DNA of 64,000 nt from Budvicia aquatica DSM 5075 = ATCC 35567. GTDB lineage: Bacteria; Pseudomonadota; Gammaproteobacteria; Enterobacterales; Enterobacteriaceae. Position 1 is the first letter of the stretch. Every line of letters begins with the position of its first letter. Positions 48,157-56,312 of the stretch are shown here, piece after piece. Below the pieces are notes generated by a model. The model searched no databases and was not told the origin of the DNA. It saw only the letters and a program-made list of their open reading frames with translations. Location of the stretch: assembly GCF_000427805.1 (NCBI RefSeq), contig NZ_ATYS01000016.1:79326-143325 (forward strand), written 5' to 3'. The position numbers were made by a program, and so were the translations under genes.

Positions 48157-49164
48157 ATGTCTAAAACTACATTAAAAACTGCCTCGGTATTAGCCTTTGA
48201 ACGTAACTTTGACGTGTCTGATGCGGTGTTTTATCAAACTAACTGGGACAACCGTACAGCGCCGGTAAAAATTAAAAATAGTGAAAAATCGGTACGTGGC
48301 ACCATCTCAAACCGGTTAAAAAATGCGATAGCGGCCGATCCGACTAAATTGGATGCCGAAATTGAAAAAGCCAATCTACAAACCGTCGATGTTGCCGCGT
48401 TAAATCAGGACAATGACACGCTGCTGGTGAAATGGAGCTTAAAAGTTCTGCCTTTTACCGGTAAACCTTGCGTATGTAATAACGCTGAATACCAAAGCCA
48501 GTTGGAAGCAACGCTGCAAAGTTATATCGATAAGGTCGGTTTTGATGAGCTGGCCAAGCGCTATGCGACCAATATTGCTAATGCACGCTTCTTATGGCGT
48601 AACCGTATGGGCGCTGAACATATTGACGTGGTGGTAAAAGTTGAAGGTCAGAGTGACTTGGTTTTTGATGCCAAAACCTATTCGCTGGTAGACTTTAAAC
48701 AGTCTGATGCCCAGTTAGAACAACTGGCCCAGTTGATTAAACAAGGGCTTGCCGGTGAACGCTTTGTTTTACTGCATATTGAGGCTTTTGCCCGGGTAGG
48801 AAAAGGGCAGGAAGTATACCCATCGCAAGAACTGATCCTCGATCAGGGCAGCAGCAAAGGGAAGAAAAGTAAAACGCTGTATGCCATTGATGACGCTTCA
48901 GCGATGCATTCACAAAAAATCAGTAACGCACTAAGAACCATTGATACCTGGTATCCGGATGCGCAATTCCCGATTGCGGTTGAACCCTACGGTGCCGTGA
49001 CATCAATGGGAACGGCTTTTCGCCAGCCAAAAGTAAAAACTGATTTTTACTCTTTGTTCGATTCATGGGTTCTAAAGGGCGAAGCGCCAGCGTTGGAACA
49101 ACAGCACTATGTAGCCGCTATTCTGATCCGCGGTGGCGTATTTGGTGAAAGCGGTAAGGAGTAA
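48157..49164 (+). CDS. csy3: Csy3 (Cas7f), backbone subunit of the Csy complex
   Basis: 335 residues. Six copies coat the crRNA spacer in the I-F complex. Family features: the start LKTASVLAFERNFDVSDAVFY, NARFLWRNRMGAEHIDV, and FRQPKVKTDFYSLFD near the end. It is preceded by AAGGAG. csy4 begins five bases after its stop. Confidence 0.96.
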   Translation: MSKTTLKTASVLAFERNFDVSDAVFYQTNWDNRTAPVKIKNSEKSVRGTISNRLKNAIAADPTKLDAEIEKANLQTVDVAALNQDNDTLLVKWSLKVLPFTGKPCVCNNAEYQSQLEATLQSYIDKVGFDELAKRYATNIANARFLWRNRMGAEHIDVVVKVEGQSDLVFDAKTYSLVDFKQSDAQLEQLAQLIKQGLAGERFVLLHIEAFARVGKGQEVYPSQELILDQGSSKGKKSKTLYAIDDASAMHSQKISNALRTIDTWYPDAQFPIAVEPYGAVTSMGTAFRQPKVKTDFYSLFDSWVLKGEAPALEQQHYVAAILIRGGVFGESGKE

Positions 49165-49168
49165 AATT

Positions 49169-49783
49169 ATGGATCACTATATTGATATCCATATCTTCCC
49201 CAATCCGGAGATCGAGAGTTCGGTGCTGATGAACAGCCTGTTTTATCAGTTACATTTGCTCTTCGTTGACCGAAACAGCGAGGTTGCCGTTAGTTTTCCT
49301 AAATACCGCCTTGCTCAAACCGGCGCGTGGAAAAATACGCTCGGTTCTGTGCTGCGATTACATGGAAGCCATCAGTCCCTGTTGGCGTTGGATACCGCGA
49401 CTACGCTAACTGACGCTTTGAACTACGCTGCGGTTAGCGGTATTACGCCAGTTCCAAAGGACATTAACGAATATGCGGTGTTCGTTCGCAAACATGCGAA
49501 ATCGCAACGTGATATTGAACGAAAACGTCAGCACCTATTGAAGAAGGCCGGTGGTGAATGGAATGAAATAGCGCAGGAAAGTATGGATCGCTTTATGGAT
49601 AAATTGTACTGCAAGTTACCTTTTATCTATCTGACCAGCCATAGCTCGATACCGGCTAAAGGCGAGGAGAAAAACCATTTCAGCCTTTTTATCAGTAAGG
49701 AAAACGGCATGCTGATGAAAGGAAAATTGACAAAATATGGTTTAAGCGACCCAACACACAAAACCAGCGTACCTATTTTTTAA
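49169..49783 (+). CDS. csy4: Csy4 (Cas6f), CRISPR RNA endoribonuclease
   Basis: 204 residues starting MDHYIDIHIFPNPE, matching Pseudomonas Csy4 position by position so that the catalytic histidine is H29 (LFYQLHLLF). It cuts the repeat at the 3' side of its stem and stays on the crRNA 3' handle. The repeat stem CCGCC-GCATA-GGCGG followed by CTTAGAAA is its expected substrate. The basic helix KSQRDIERKRQHLLKK probably binds the stem's major groove. AAGGAG precedes the ATG. Last gene of csy1-4. Confidence 0.96.
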   Translation: MDHYIDIHIFPNPEIESSVLMNSLFYQLHLLFVDRNSEVAVSFPKYRLAQTGAWKNTLGSVLRLHGSHQSLLALDTATTLTDALNYAAVSGITPVPKDINEYAVFVRKHAKSQRDIERKRQHLLKKAGGEWNEIAQESMDRFMDKLYCKLPFIYLTSHSSIPAKGEEKNHFSLFISKENGMLMKGKLTKYGLSDPTHKTSVPIF

Positions 49784-49970
49784 CGATTGAAGTTCTAAGT
49801 TCTTTAATAAATAGGCTAGAAGTGCCATAACCCTTTTTTTAGCGATAAATTAATCATTAGATAAAACAGACGGTTAAGAAAGTCGCTGAAAAAAAGGGTA
49901 TTTGACTTACCAAAATAGAACATCCCAGAGGCAGCAATGCGTCTGGGGTGATTTTTTATTGAAAAGTCTA
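49784..49970 (+). promoter_or_regulatory. Leader of CRISPR array 1
   Basis: AT-rich segment between csy4 and the first repeat. It shares with leader 2 a CCCTTTTTTTAGCGATAAAT motif starting exactly 140 bases before the first repeat (49831). It also shares a proximal GCGTCxGG...GGTG...TTTTTAT block (from 49939) ending in CTA at the repeat. An inverted repeat (49831-49845 / 49883-49898) and a terminator-like stem (about 49921-49957) are present. Confidence 0.8.
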
Positions 49971-51942
49971 CTGAACCGCCGCATAGGCGGCTTAGAAATC
50001 AAAGTTAACGTTTATAGGCTTTGTCTTGTTCTGAACCGCCGCATAGGCGGCTTAGAAATATATCCTTAGGGCTAATACTCATAATTGAACCTGAACCGCC
50101 GCATAGGCGGCTTAGAAATCACTAATGGTGCAGAAAGGTATTGCTGGTACCTGAACCGCCGCATAGGCGGCTTAGAAAAGTTCAGCGATTCTAAAGAGCC
50201 GCGAGCTTATCTGAACCGCCGCATAGGCGGCTTAGAAACCTCTACGGCGATACGTGAATAACCTGACAATCTGAACCGCCGCATAGGCGGCTTAGAAAAA
50301 ATAGAAAGGCACGCTGCCAGATAGGAAAATCAGAACCGCCGCATAGGCGGCTTAGAAAATCCTGAATCAGCTTCATGGACTCCTGCATAACTGAACCGCC
50401 GCATAGGCGGCTTAGAAAGTGATGCGCTTTTGAATGCTATAAGTGCGGGACTGAACCGCCGCATAGGCGGCTTAGAAACAAGATTGGAAGTATTCTGCTT
50501 GCTCCCAATCCTGAACCGCCGCATAGGCGGCTTAGAAATCTGTCCTGACTTTATTGATGAGCAAACCGACCTGAACCGCCGCATAGGCGGCTTAGAAACA
50601 ATGGCAGATTGCCGCATAGGAATTCAGTATCTGAACCGCCGCATAGGCGGCTTAGAAAAGCTAATCGGTAAGGCTCTTTACGGTAGGCTACTGAACCGCC
50701 GCATAGGCGGCTTAGAAATTAGCCCTACCCTAGTCTAACCTTTTGCTGAGCTGAACCGCCGCATAGGCGGCTTAGAAAAAGGTGGCCGATAAGGCCACAC
50801 GCTTTAAAATCTGAACCGCCGCATAGGCGGCTTAGAAAGTAGGTAAAATCTGTTATTCGTCGGTTATTGCCTGAACCGCCGCATAGGCGGCTTAGAAATA
50901 ATTGAAAGGGACCGAAAAGGCGCTTTTGGACTGAACCGCCGCATAGGCGGCTTAGAAATGACTCATATATCTCATATTGCAAACAAAAAGCTGAACCGCC
51001 GCATAGTAATACCCTGAACCGCCGCATAGGCGGCTTAGAAATTATGATAGATACTATTCTTTGTACCTCTCTACTGAACCGCCGCATAGGCGGCTTAGAA
51101 ATGAGTTAACCAACGTGTTAACAGTAGCCGAAACTGAACCGCCGCATAGGCGGCTTAGAAATACATGATATAGCTCTACCTCTTAGCTCTACCCTGAACC
51201 GCCGCATAGGCGGCTTAGAAATAACAACTCGTTAACTCGTAACTCACTACTGGCTGAACCGCCGCATAGGCGGCTTAGAAACAATAATAGATTTACCGTC
51301 TGGGATTTCGTCGTCTGAACCGCCGCATAGGCGGCTTAGAAATACGGGAAGCGGATTATCGTTGAATCTAATCATTGAACCGCCGCATAGGCGGCTTAGA
51401 AATGAAGGCTACGGGCGCTACGGTCAGGGGGGGTCTGAACCGCCGCATAGGCGGCTTAGAAACATTAACGGCGGTGAAAATATTACGGTTAAAGCTGAAC
51501 CGCCGCATAGGCGGCTTAGAAAAGTCACAGACGCAGCACTCCGAGAAACTCAAACTGAACCGCCGCATAGGCGGCTTAGAAAACACTTCACCAAGCCGTG
51601 ATAATTTTTTATTCCTGAACCGCCGCATAGGCGGCTTAGAAAATAAGGTTTTGCGCCTGACTCATGGCATTTGCCTGAACCGCCGCATAGGCGGCTTAGA
51701 AACCCATCGTTCAGCTTAAATGTTTTTCCAGACCCTGAACCGCCGCATAGGCGGCTTAGAAAAGACTCACAGGAGAATATTTATGCGTTTATCACTGAAC
51801 TGCCGCACAGGCGGCCTAGAAATATTTAACCTATAAGCCTAAGGTAATCTCTTTCTAAACCGCCGCATAGGCGGCTTAGAAAGTATATAGTATAGGCCGT
51901 CCGTTCGGCTCTAACTAAACCGCCGCACAGGCAGCCCAACAA
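49971..51942 (+). CRISPR. Type I-F CRISPR array 1: 33 full repeats and one truncated unit
   Basis: 28-bp repeat with an internal CCGCC-GCATA-GGCGG hairpin and the TTAGAAA end, spacers 32 bases (one of 33 at 51282-51314). Repeats begin at 49971 and every 60 bases to 50931. A truncated repeat of 16 bases begins at 50991, followed by only seven spacer bases. Full repeats then run from 51014 to 51915. The last three (51795, 51855, 51915) carry several changes and mark the leader-distal end. Two others have single changes (second base A at 50331; first base T at 51375). Orientation from the degenerate end, the handle and csy4 upstream: leader at left, transcription rightward. Confidence 0.98.
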
Positions 51943-51985
51943 CAAAAAGCGCGCCAATGATAAAACTCACGGCGCGCTTTTTGTT
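51941..51985. terminator. Bidirectional terminator between CRISPR 1 and ybhK
   Basis: AACAAAAAGCGCGCC / GGCGCGCTTTTTGTT is a 15-bp perfect stem with a 15-base loop. It can stop array 1 from the left and ybhK from the right. It abuts the last degenerate repeat. Confidence 0.9.
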
Positions 51986-52015
51986 CTCTGATAATGCCTC
52001 TATTCGACCAGACTA

Positions 52016-52927
52016 TTAACGCCCGAACTTTTGCAGGGCGGTTTCCAGCGCTTTGCGCAGCAAATCACGATCGTGGCGATAGGGGACGTCGTCGGCTTCC
52101 AGCGGTTGCTGAACGATCACCTTATTGGTGATACCGGCAATATTGGTCTGAGGACCAACGATAACACCGTCTATTTTGCGGCCGTTAATCGCCTCTTCAA
52201 CAATGGTCATTTTTTGCGTCAGGGTTAATGATGCGGCTGCCGGGCTGAGCTCTTTTGCTAAATTGCCGATATAGATAATTCGTGCCTTGCTGCGGCCAAG
52301 GGCCTGAGCCAGGTCGCCTAACAGGAGCGGCGGCATCAGGCTGGTCATAAAGCTTCCGGGGCCAATAAGAATTAATTCAGCTTCTTCTACGGCCTCGATG
52401 GCTTCTCGGGTAGTGCTGACTACCGGTTCCAGCATCAGCTCTTTTGGCATCTCTTTTAGGCTATCGACGTTAACTTCGCCATAAACCAGATGCCCGTCGC
52501 TATCGATGGCCGCAAGATCGACCGGATGTTCAGACATCGGGATCAGATAAGCATTAATTTTTAGCAAATTGCGAATCAAATTGATGGCTTCTAACGGGCG
52601 AACGCTCAGGTTATCTAACGCTTTAAGCATTAAATTTCCTAAATTGTGACCTGCAAGCTCTCCATTGCCACTAAAGCGGTATTCAAACATGGTAGATGCA
52701 ATGCTAGGCTCTGTGATCAACTGATTCAGGCAGTTTCGGGTATCGCCCCAGGCAATACCGCCTTCTGATTGGCGGATTCGACCGGTGGAGCCGCCGTTAT
52801 CGGTGGTGGTAACGATGCCAGTAAGGCGGGAGCCTAAAGGTGAAAGGGCAGACATAACTCTGCCTAAACCATGTCCACCGCCTAAGGCAACGACATGTTC
52901 TAAATCACTCAGCGTGCGGTTACGCAT
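52016..52927 (-). CDS. ybhK: YvcK/YbhK-family protein (putative gluconeogenesis factor)
   Basis: 303 residues (E. coli YbhK 302). The N-terminal [18 protein letters not shown] is a nucleotide-sugar-binding Rossmann-like loop, followed by [13 protein letters not shown] and [13 protein letters not shown] of the CofD/YvcK superfamily. Bacillus YvcK affects growth on gluconeogenic carbon and cell wall synthesis; the enzymatic role of YbhK is not known. It is between uvrB and moaA in E. coli; here the CRISPR-cas locus is inserted on its uvrB side. Confidence 0.92.
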   Translation of the reverse strand: MRNRTLSDLEHVVALGGGHGLGRVMSALSPLGSRLTGIVTTTDNGGSTGRIRQSEGGIAWGDTRNCLNQLITEPSIASTMFEYRFSGNGELAGHNLGNLMLKALDNLSVRPLEAINLIRNLLKINAYLIPMSEHPVDLAAIDSDGHLVYGEVNVDSLKEMPKELMLEPVVSTTREAIEAVEEAELILIGPGSFMTSLMPPLLLGDLAQALGRSKARIIYIGNLAKELSPAAASLTLTQKMTIVEEAINGRKIDGVIVGPQTNIAGITNKVIVQQPLEADDVPYRHDRDLLRKALETALQKFGR

Positions 52928-53192
52928 GTAATTCCTTTTTATAGGGCCTGTTTTTCGGCATAAGTTAACCGATTTTTATCTAAAAGGCGAAACCTGTGTT
53001 ATTTAGCATGACATAAGTCAACATTGACCTACATCAAGCTGCATATGGGCTTTTTTCAGTATGGTCTGGTTGATTAAAACAGAGAGATAACTGCTGTATA
53101 ATTAGTTATATAGCGTTTTTAATTCTGGATTGAACAACCAATAAGAATTAGTATTGATATATCGTCTGTTAGCTTCTTCTGCTAATCAGACA
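52928..53192. promoter_or_regulatory. ybhK / moaA divergent promoter region
   Basis: Contains a candidate FNR site, TTGAC-CTAC-ATCAA at 53024-53037, one base from the TTGAT-N4-ATCAA consensus. It also contains a candidate ModE operator, GCTGTATAA-TTAG-TTATATAGC at 53093-53114, an inverted repeat with one mismatch whose half-sites resemble the modA operator. Anaerobic (FNR) and molybdate (ModE) control of moaA is established in E. coli. A TATAAT overlaps the ModE site. Confidence 0.65.
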
Positions 53193-53317
53193 ACTCAATG
53201 AAACTCTGAGCTGCATTACCTAAGTCACACAATTGATATGGTTTTGCCGCCGTGGCTTTAAGTCACCAGGGTGTAAGGTAGAAATGCCTGCGCCTCCCGA
53301 ATTTGGAAAGGTGTTTT
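53193..53317 (+). ncRNA. Molybdenum cofactor (Moco) riboswitch of moaA
   Basis: The moaA leader contains the conserved strings GCCGCCGTGGC, TTTAAGTCACCAGGGTGTAAG, GAAATGCCTGCGCCTCCCGA and TTTGGAAAGGTG, in the order known from the E. coli moaA Moco RNA motif. The end of the motif covers the moaA ribosome site (GGAAAGG at 53305-53311), as expected for translational control by Moco. The 5' limit is approximate. Confidence 0.85.
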
Positions 53318-54301
53318 ATGGTATCGCAACTGACCGATGCTTTTGCGCGCAAGTTTTATTATTTGCGCTTATCTATAACAGACGTTTGCAACTTTCGTTG
53401 TAACTATTGTCTGCCCGATGGCTATAAGCCAAACGCCAATAAGCGTTTTTTAACCCTCGACGAAATTAAACGCGTCGGTAGGGGCTTTGCTGAGCTCGGC
53501 ACTGAAAAAGTGCGGCTGACCGGCGGGGAACCAACCTTACGCCGTGACTTTGTTGATATCATTGCCGCTATCCGTGAAAACTCAGCCATCAGAACGCTGG
53601 CGGTGACCACCAATGGTTATCGTATGGCGCGGGATGTTCAAAGCTGGAAAGATGCGGGGCTAACTGCCATTAACGTTAGCGTTGACAGTCTGGATGCCCG
53701 CCAGTTTCATACGATTACCGGTCAGGATAAATTCCGTCAGGTAATGGAAGGCATCGACGCTGGCTTTGATGCCGGCTTTGCCAAGATTAAAGTTAATACC
53801 GTGCTGATGCGCGATGTTAATGACCGCAGTCTCAACACGTTTCTCGACTGGATTAAACTCCGTCCAATCCAACTCCGCTTTATTGAACTGATGGAAACCG
53901 GTGAAGGTACCGATTTATTCCGTAAGCATCATGTATCCGGTCAGGTTATCCGCCAGCAGCTTCTTGAGAAGGGGTGGCAGCAGAGCATTCGAGCACGCAG
54001 CGACGGGCCGGCTCAGGTATTTACCCATCCGGACTATCAGGGCGAAATCGGCCTGATCATGCCTTATGAAAAAGATTTCTGTCAGAGCTGTAATCGCCTG
54101 CGGGTTTCGGCCATCGGTAACTTGCACTTATGTCTGTTCGGCGAACAGGGTATCTCCCTGCGGGATTTGCTCACCGAAGATAGCCAACTGGATGCGCTGA
54201 AATCGCGGATTCAGGACAAACTCCAGACTAAGAAACAGACGCACTTTCTTCATCAGGGTAACAGCGGTATCACGCAAAACCTGTCATTTATTGGCGGTTG
54301 A
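53318..54301 (+). CDS. moaA: GTP 3',8-cyclase MoaA
   Basis: Radical-SAM enzyme for the first step of molybdopterin synthesis. 327 residues (E. coli 329). The SAM cluster is CNFRCNYC, the C-terminal cluster is [18 protein letters not shown], and the protein ends in the Gly-Gly needed for activity (SFIGG). I use the ATG giving MVSQLTDAF, preceded by GGAAAGG. It is the first gene of moaABCDE. Confidence 0.96.
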   Translation: MVSQLTDAFARKFYYLRLSITDVCNFRCNYCLPDGYKPNANKRFLTLDEIKRVGRGFAELGTEKVRLTGGEPTLRRDFVDIIAAIRENSAIRTLAVTTNGYRMARDVQSWKDAGLTAINVSVDSLDARQFHTITGQDKFRQVMEGIDAGFDAGFAKIKVNTVLMRDVNDRSLNTFLDWIKLRPIQLRFIELMETGEGTDLFRKHHVSGQVIRQQLLEKGWQQSIRARSDGPAQVFTHPDYQGEIGLIMPYEKDFCQSCNRLRVSAIGNLHLCLFGEQGISLRDLLTEDSQLDALKSRIQDKLQTKKQTHFLHQGNSGITQNLSFIGG

Positions 54302-54360
54302 TATCCCATGCTGAGCTTTTGTGCTCAGCGCTACCCGAACATAAAATTTAAGGAGCTCTA

Positions 54361-54876
54361 ATGGGTCATGCAGCCAGCGAATTTATGCCTGTGTCTATTG
54401 CGGTATTAACCGTGTCCGATACCCGGGGCGATGCTGAAGATACCTCCGGACATTATTTGGCCGATGAAGCCAAAGCCGCCGGGCATCAGGTAATTGATAA
54501 GCGCATTGTAAAAGATGATATCTATCAGATCCGGGCTATCGTATCCGGTTGGATTGCTGATGAATCGGTGCAGTCTATCGTGATTACCGGTGGTACCGGT
54601 TTTACGACTCGAGATAATACCCCGGAAGCCATTCTGCCGCTGTTCGACCGTGAAGTTGAAGGGTTTGGTGAACTGTTCAGAATGCTGTCTTATGAAGATA
54701 TTGGTACTTCAACGCTGCAGTCCCGTGCGCTAGCCGGTATTGCTAATCATACGGTGATCTTCGCCGTACCGGGCTCGACTAATGCTTGCCGCACTGCCTG
54801 GGAGCAGATCATTTTGCAGCAGTTGGATGCCCGCCATCGCCCGTGCAATTTTATTCCTCATATGCGTAAGAAATAG
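54361..54876 (+). CDS. moaB: Molybdenum cofactor biosynthesis protein MoaB
   Basis: 171 residues of the MoaB/Mog fold with [17 protein letters not shown] and [15 protein letters not shown] as the MPT-binding loops. In E. coli it is related to the adenylating enzyme Mog but its own role is unclear. It follows moaA by about 60 bases and has TAAGGAG before the ATG. Confidence 0.95.
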   Translation: MGHAASEFMPVSIAVLTVSDTRGDAEDTSGHYLADEAKAAGHQVIDKRIVKDDIYQIRAIVSGWIADESVQSIVITGGTGFTTRDNTPEAILPLFDREVEGFGELFRMLSYEDIGTSTLQSRALAGIANHTVIFAVPGSTNACRTAWEQIILQQLDARHRPCNFIPHMRKK

Positions 54877-54890
54877 AGATAAGGCCAACA

Positions 54891-55382
54891 ATGTCACAGT
54901 TAACCCACATCAATGCCGCCGGTGAAGCGCACATGGTTGATGTTTCAGCCAAGATAGAGACAGTTCGGGAAGCCCGCGCTGAAGCCTTTGTTGAAATGAA
55001 AGCAGAAACGCTGACCATGATTATGCAAGGCAGCCATCATAAAGGTGATGTGTTTGCTACGGCGCGCATCGCCGGGATTCAGGCCGCTAAAAGAACCTGG
55101 GAGCTGATCCCACTTTGCCACCCGCTGCTGCTGAGTAAAGTCGAAGTGTCACTTGAAGCGCTGCCGGAAAGTAATCGGGTGCGCATTGAGTCATGCTGTC
55201 GCCTGACGGGTAAAACCGGCGTGGAGATGGAGGCTTTAACAGCCGCATCGGTGGCCGCATTGACCATTTATGATATGTGCAAGGCCGTTCAGAAAGATAT
55301 GGTTATCGGGCCGGTAAGATTGCTGACGAAGAGCGGCGGGAAATCCGGCGACTTTAATGCCGATGGCGTAACGGGAAAATAA
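54891..55382 (+). CDS. moaC: Cyclic pyranopterin monophosphate synthase MoaC
   Basis: 163 residues (E. coli 161). Completes formation of cPMP from the MoaA product. Conserved parts are [27 protein letters not shown] and [33 protein letters not shown] is near the end. It starts 14 bases after moaB. Confidence 0.96.
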   Translation: MSQLTHINAAGEAHMVDVSAKIETVREARAEAFVEMKAETLTMIMQGSHHKGDVFATARIAGIQAAKRTWELIPLCHPLLLSKVEVSLEALPESNRVRIESCCRLTGKTGVEMEALTAASVAALTIYDMCKAVQKDMVIGPVRLLTKSGGKSGDFNADGVTGK

Positions 55383-55386
55383 TTTT

Positions 55387-55632
55387 ATGATTAAGGTTAT
55401 CTTTTTTGCTCAGGTCAGGGAATTGGTTGGGGTTGATCAACTGTCGCTTGCGGCAGATTACCCGACGGTTGAAGCGCTGCGTCAGGCATTGTGTACCCGC
55501 GGTAATAAATGGCCGCTGGCGTTAGAGTCTGACAAGCTACTGATGGCGGTTAACCAAACGCTGGTGACTGGCGATCATGCCATTGTTGATGGCGATGAAG
55601 TGGCATTCTTCCCGCCGGTTACCGGAGGTTAA
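55387..55632 (+). CDS. moaD: Molybdopterin synthase small subunit MoaD
   Basis: 81 residues with a ubiquitin-like fold ending in the Gly-Gly tail (FFPPVTGG) that is thiocarboxylated and donates sulfur to cPMP. It starts four bases after moaC. moaE follows two bases after the stop, with its GGAGG site inside the moaD end. Confidence 0.96.
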   Translation: MIKVIFFAQVRELVGVDQLSLAADYPTVEALRQALCTRGNKWPLALESDKLLMAVNQTLVTGDHAIVDGDEVAFFPPVTGG

Positions 55633-55633
55633 G

Positions 55634-56095
55634 ATGACGGATATGACCAACACGCGTATCTCTGTTTGTAGCGAAACCTTTAGCGTCGGTGATGAGTATC
55701 AGTGGCTTTCGCAGTGCGATGATGACGGTGCGGTGGTGACCTTTACCGGTAAGGTGCGTAATCATAATCTGGGGGATAGCGTTAGCGCATTAACGTTGGA
55801 ACACTATCCGGGCATGACTGAAAAAGCACTGGCTGAGATTATTGATTTATCCCGCCAGCGCTGGCCTCTACAGCGGGTGAGTGTTATTCACCGTATTGGT
55901 GAATTATTTCCCGGCGACGAGATTGTGTTTGTTGGCGTAACCAGCGCCCATCGCAGCTCGGCTTTTGAAGCCGCAGAGTTTATTATGGATTACCTGAAAA
56001 CCCGCGCGCCTTTCTGGAAGCGCGAAGCCACGCAAGAGGGCGATCGCTGGGTTGAATCCCGCGATAGCGATAAGCAAGCCGCCGAACGCTGGTAA
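55634..56095 (+). CDS. moaE: Molybdopterin synthase catalytic subunit MoaE
   Basis: 153 residues. Conserved core GAVVTFTGKVRNHNLGDSV, LEHYPGMTEKAL, FVGVTSAHRSSAFEAAEFIMDYLKTRAPFWKRE with the catalytic Lys. Start chosen at MTDMTNTR two bases after moaD with GGAGG in front; the next ATG three codons on is also possible. Last gene of the operon. CRISPR array 2 and its leader follow directly. Confidence 0.95.
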   Translation: MTDMTNTRISVCSETFSVGDEYQWLSQCDDDGAVVTFTGKVRNHNLGDSVSALTLEHYPGMTEKALAEIIDLSRQRWPLQRVSVIHRIGELFPGDEIVFVGVTSAHRSSAFEAAEFIMDYLKTRAPFWKREATQEGDRWVESRDSDKQAAERW

Positions 56096-56312
56096 TCAAG
56101 TTAAGTCCATCAACGGTTAGCAATGGGGTATATCTTTATATCCCATTGGCTCCGGTCAAAGACGAGCTATCACCCTTATTTTCGCTATAAATATAAAGCC
56201 AATAAAATCAGCCTATTATGGGTGGTTGATAAAAAATGGTATTTTAGCTATAGCGATCCCAATTTCCTGATGTTTAGCGGCGTCAGGCGGTGTTTTTATG
56301 CTAAATTCTCTA
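56096..56312 (+). promoter_or_regulatory. Leader of CRISPR array 2
   Basis: AT-rich, no gene. CCCTTATTTTCGCTATAAAT starts at 56173, exactly 140 bases before the first repeat, aligned with the same motif in leader 1. The last 33 bases (GCGTCAGGCGGTG..., ending CTCTA) align with the end of leader 1. The leader lies at the left, so this array is also transcribed rightward. Confidence 0.8.

Noticed and set aside
40894-49783. A novel defence system beyond CRISPR type I-F
   Set aside because: All genes from cas1 to csy4 match the standard I-F set in order and domain content. No anti-CRISPR, toxin-antitoxin or transposon-associated (TniQ) genes are visible, and Cas3 has intact HD and helicase motifs.
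49921-49957. Terminator between csy4 and CRISPR array 1
   Set aside because: The stem CATCCCAGA/TCTGGGGTG with a T run looks like a terminator, but its right arm and T run are part of the leader block shared with leader 2, where no stem forms. I keep it as leader sequence and do not call it a terminator.
50330-51719. Open frames on both strands through CRISPR array 1 encoding repeated NRRIGGLE / SKPPMRRF / EPPHRRLR peptides
   Set aside because: They follow from the 60-base period, which keeps frame across repeats. There are no ribosome sites, and the peptides are translations of the repeat.
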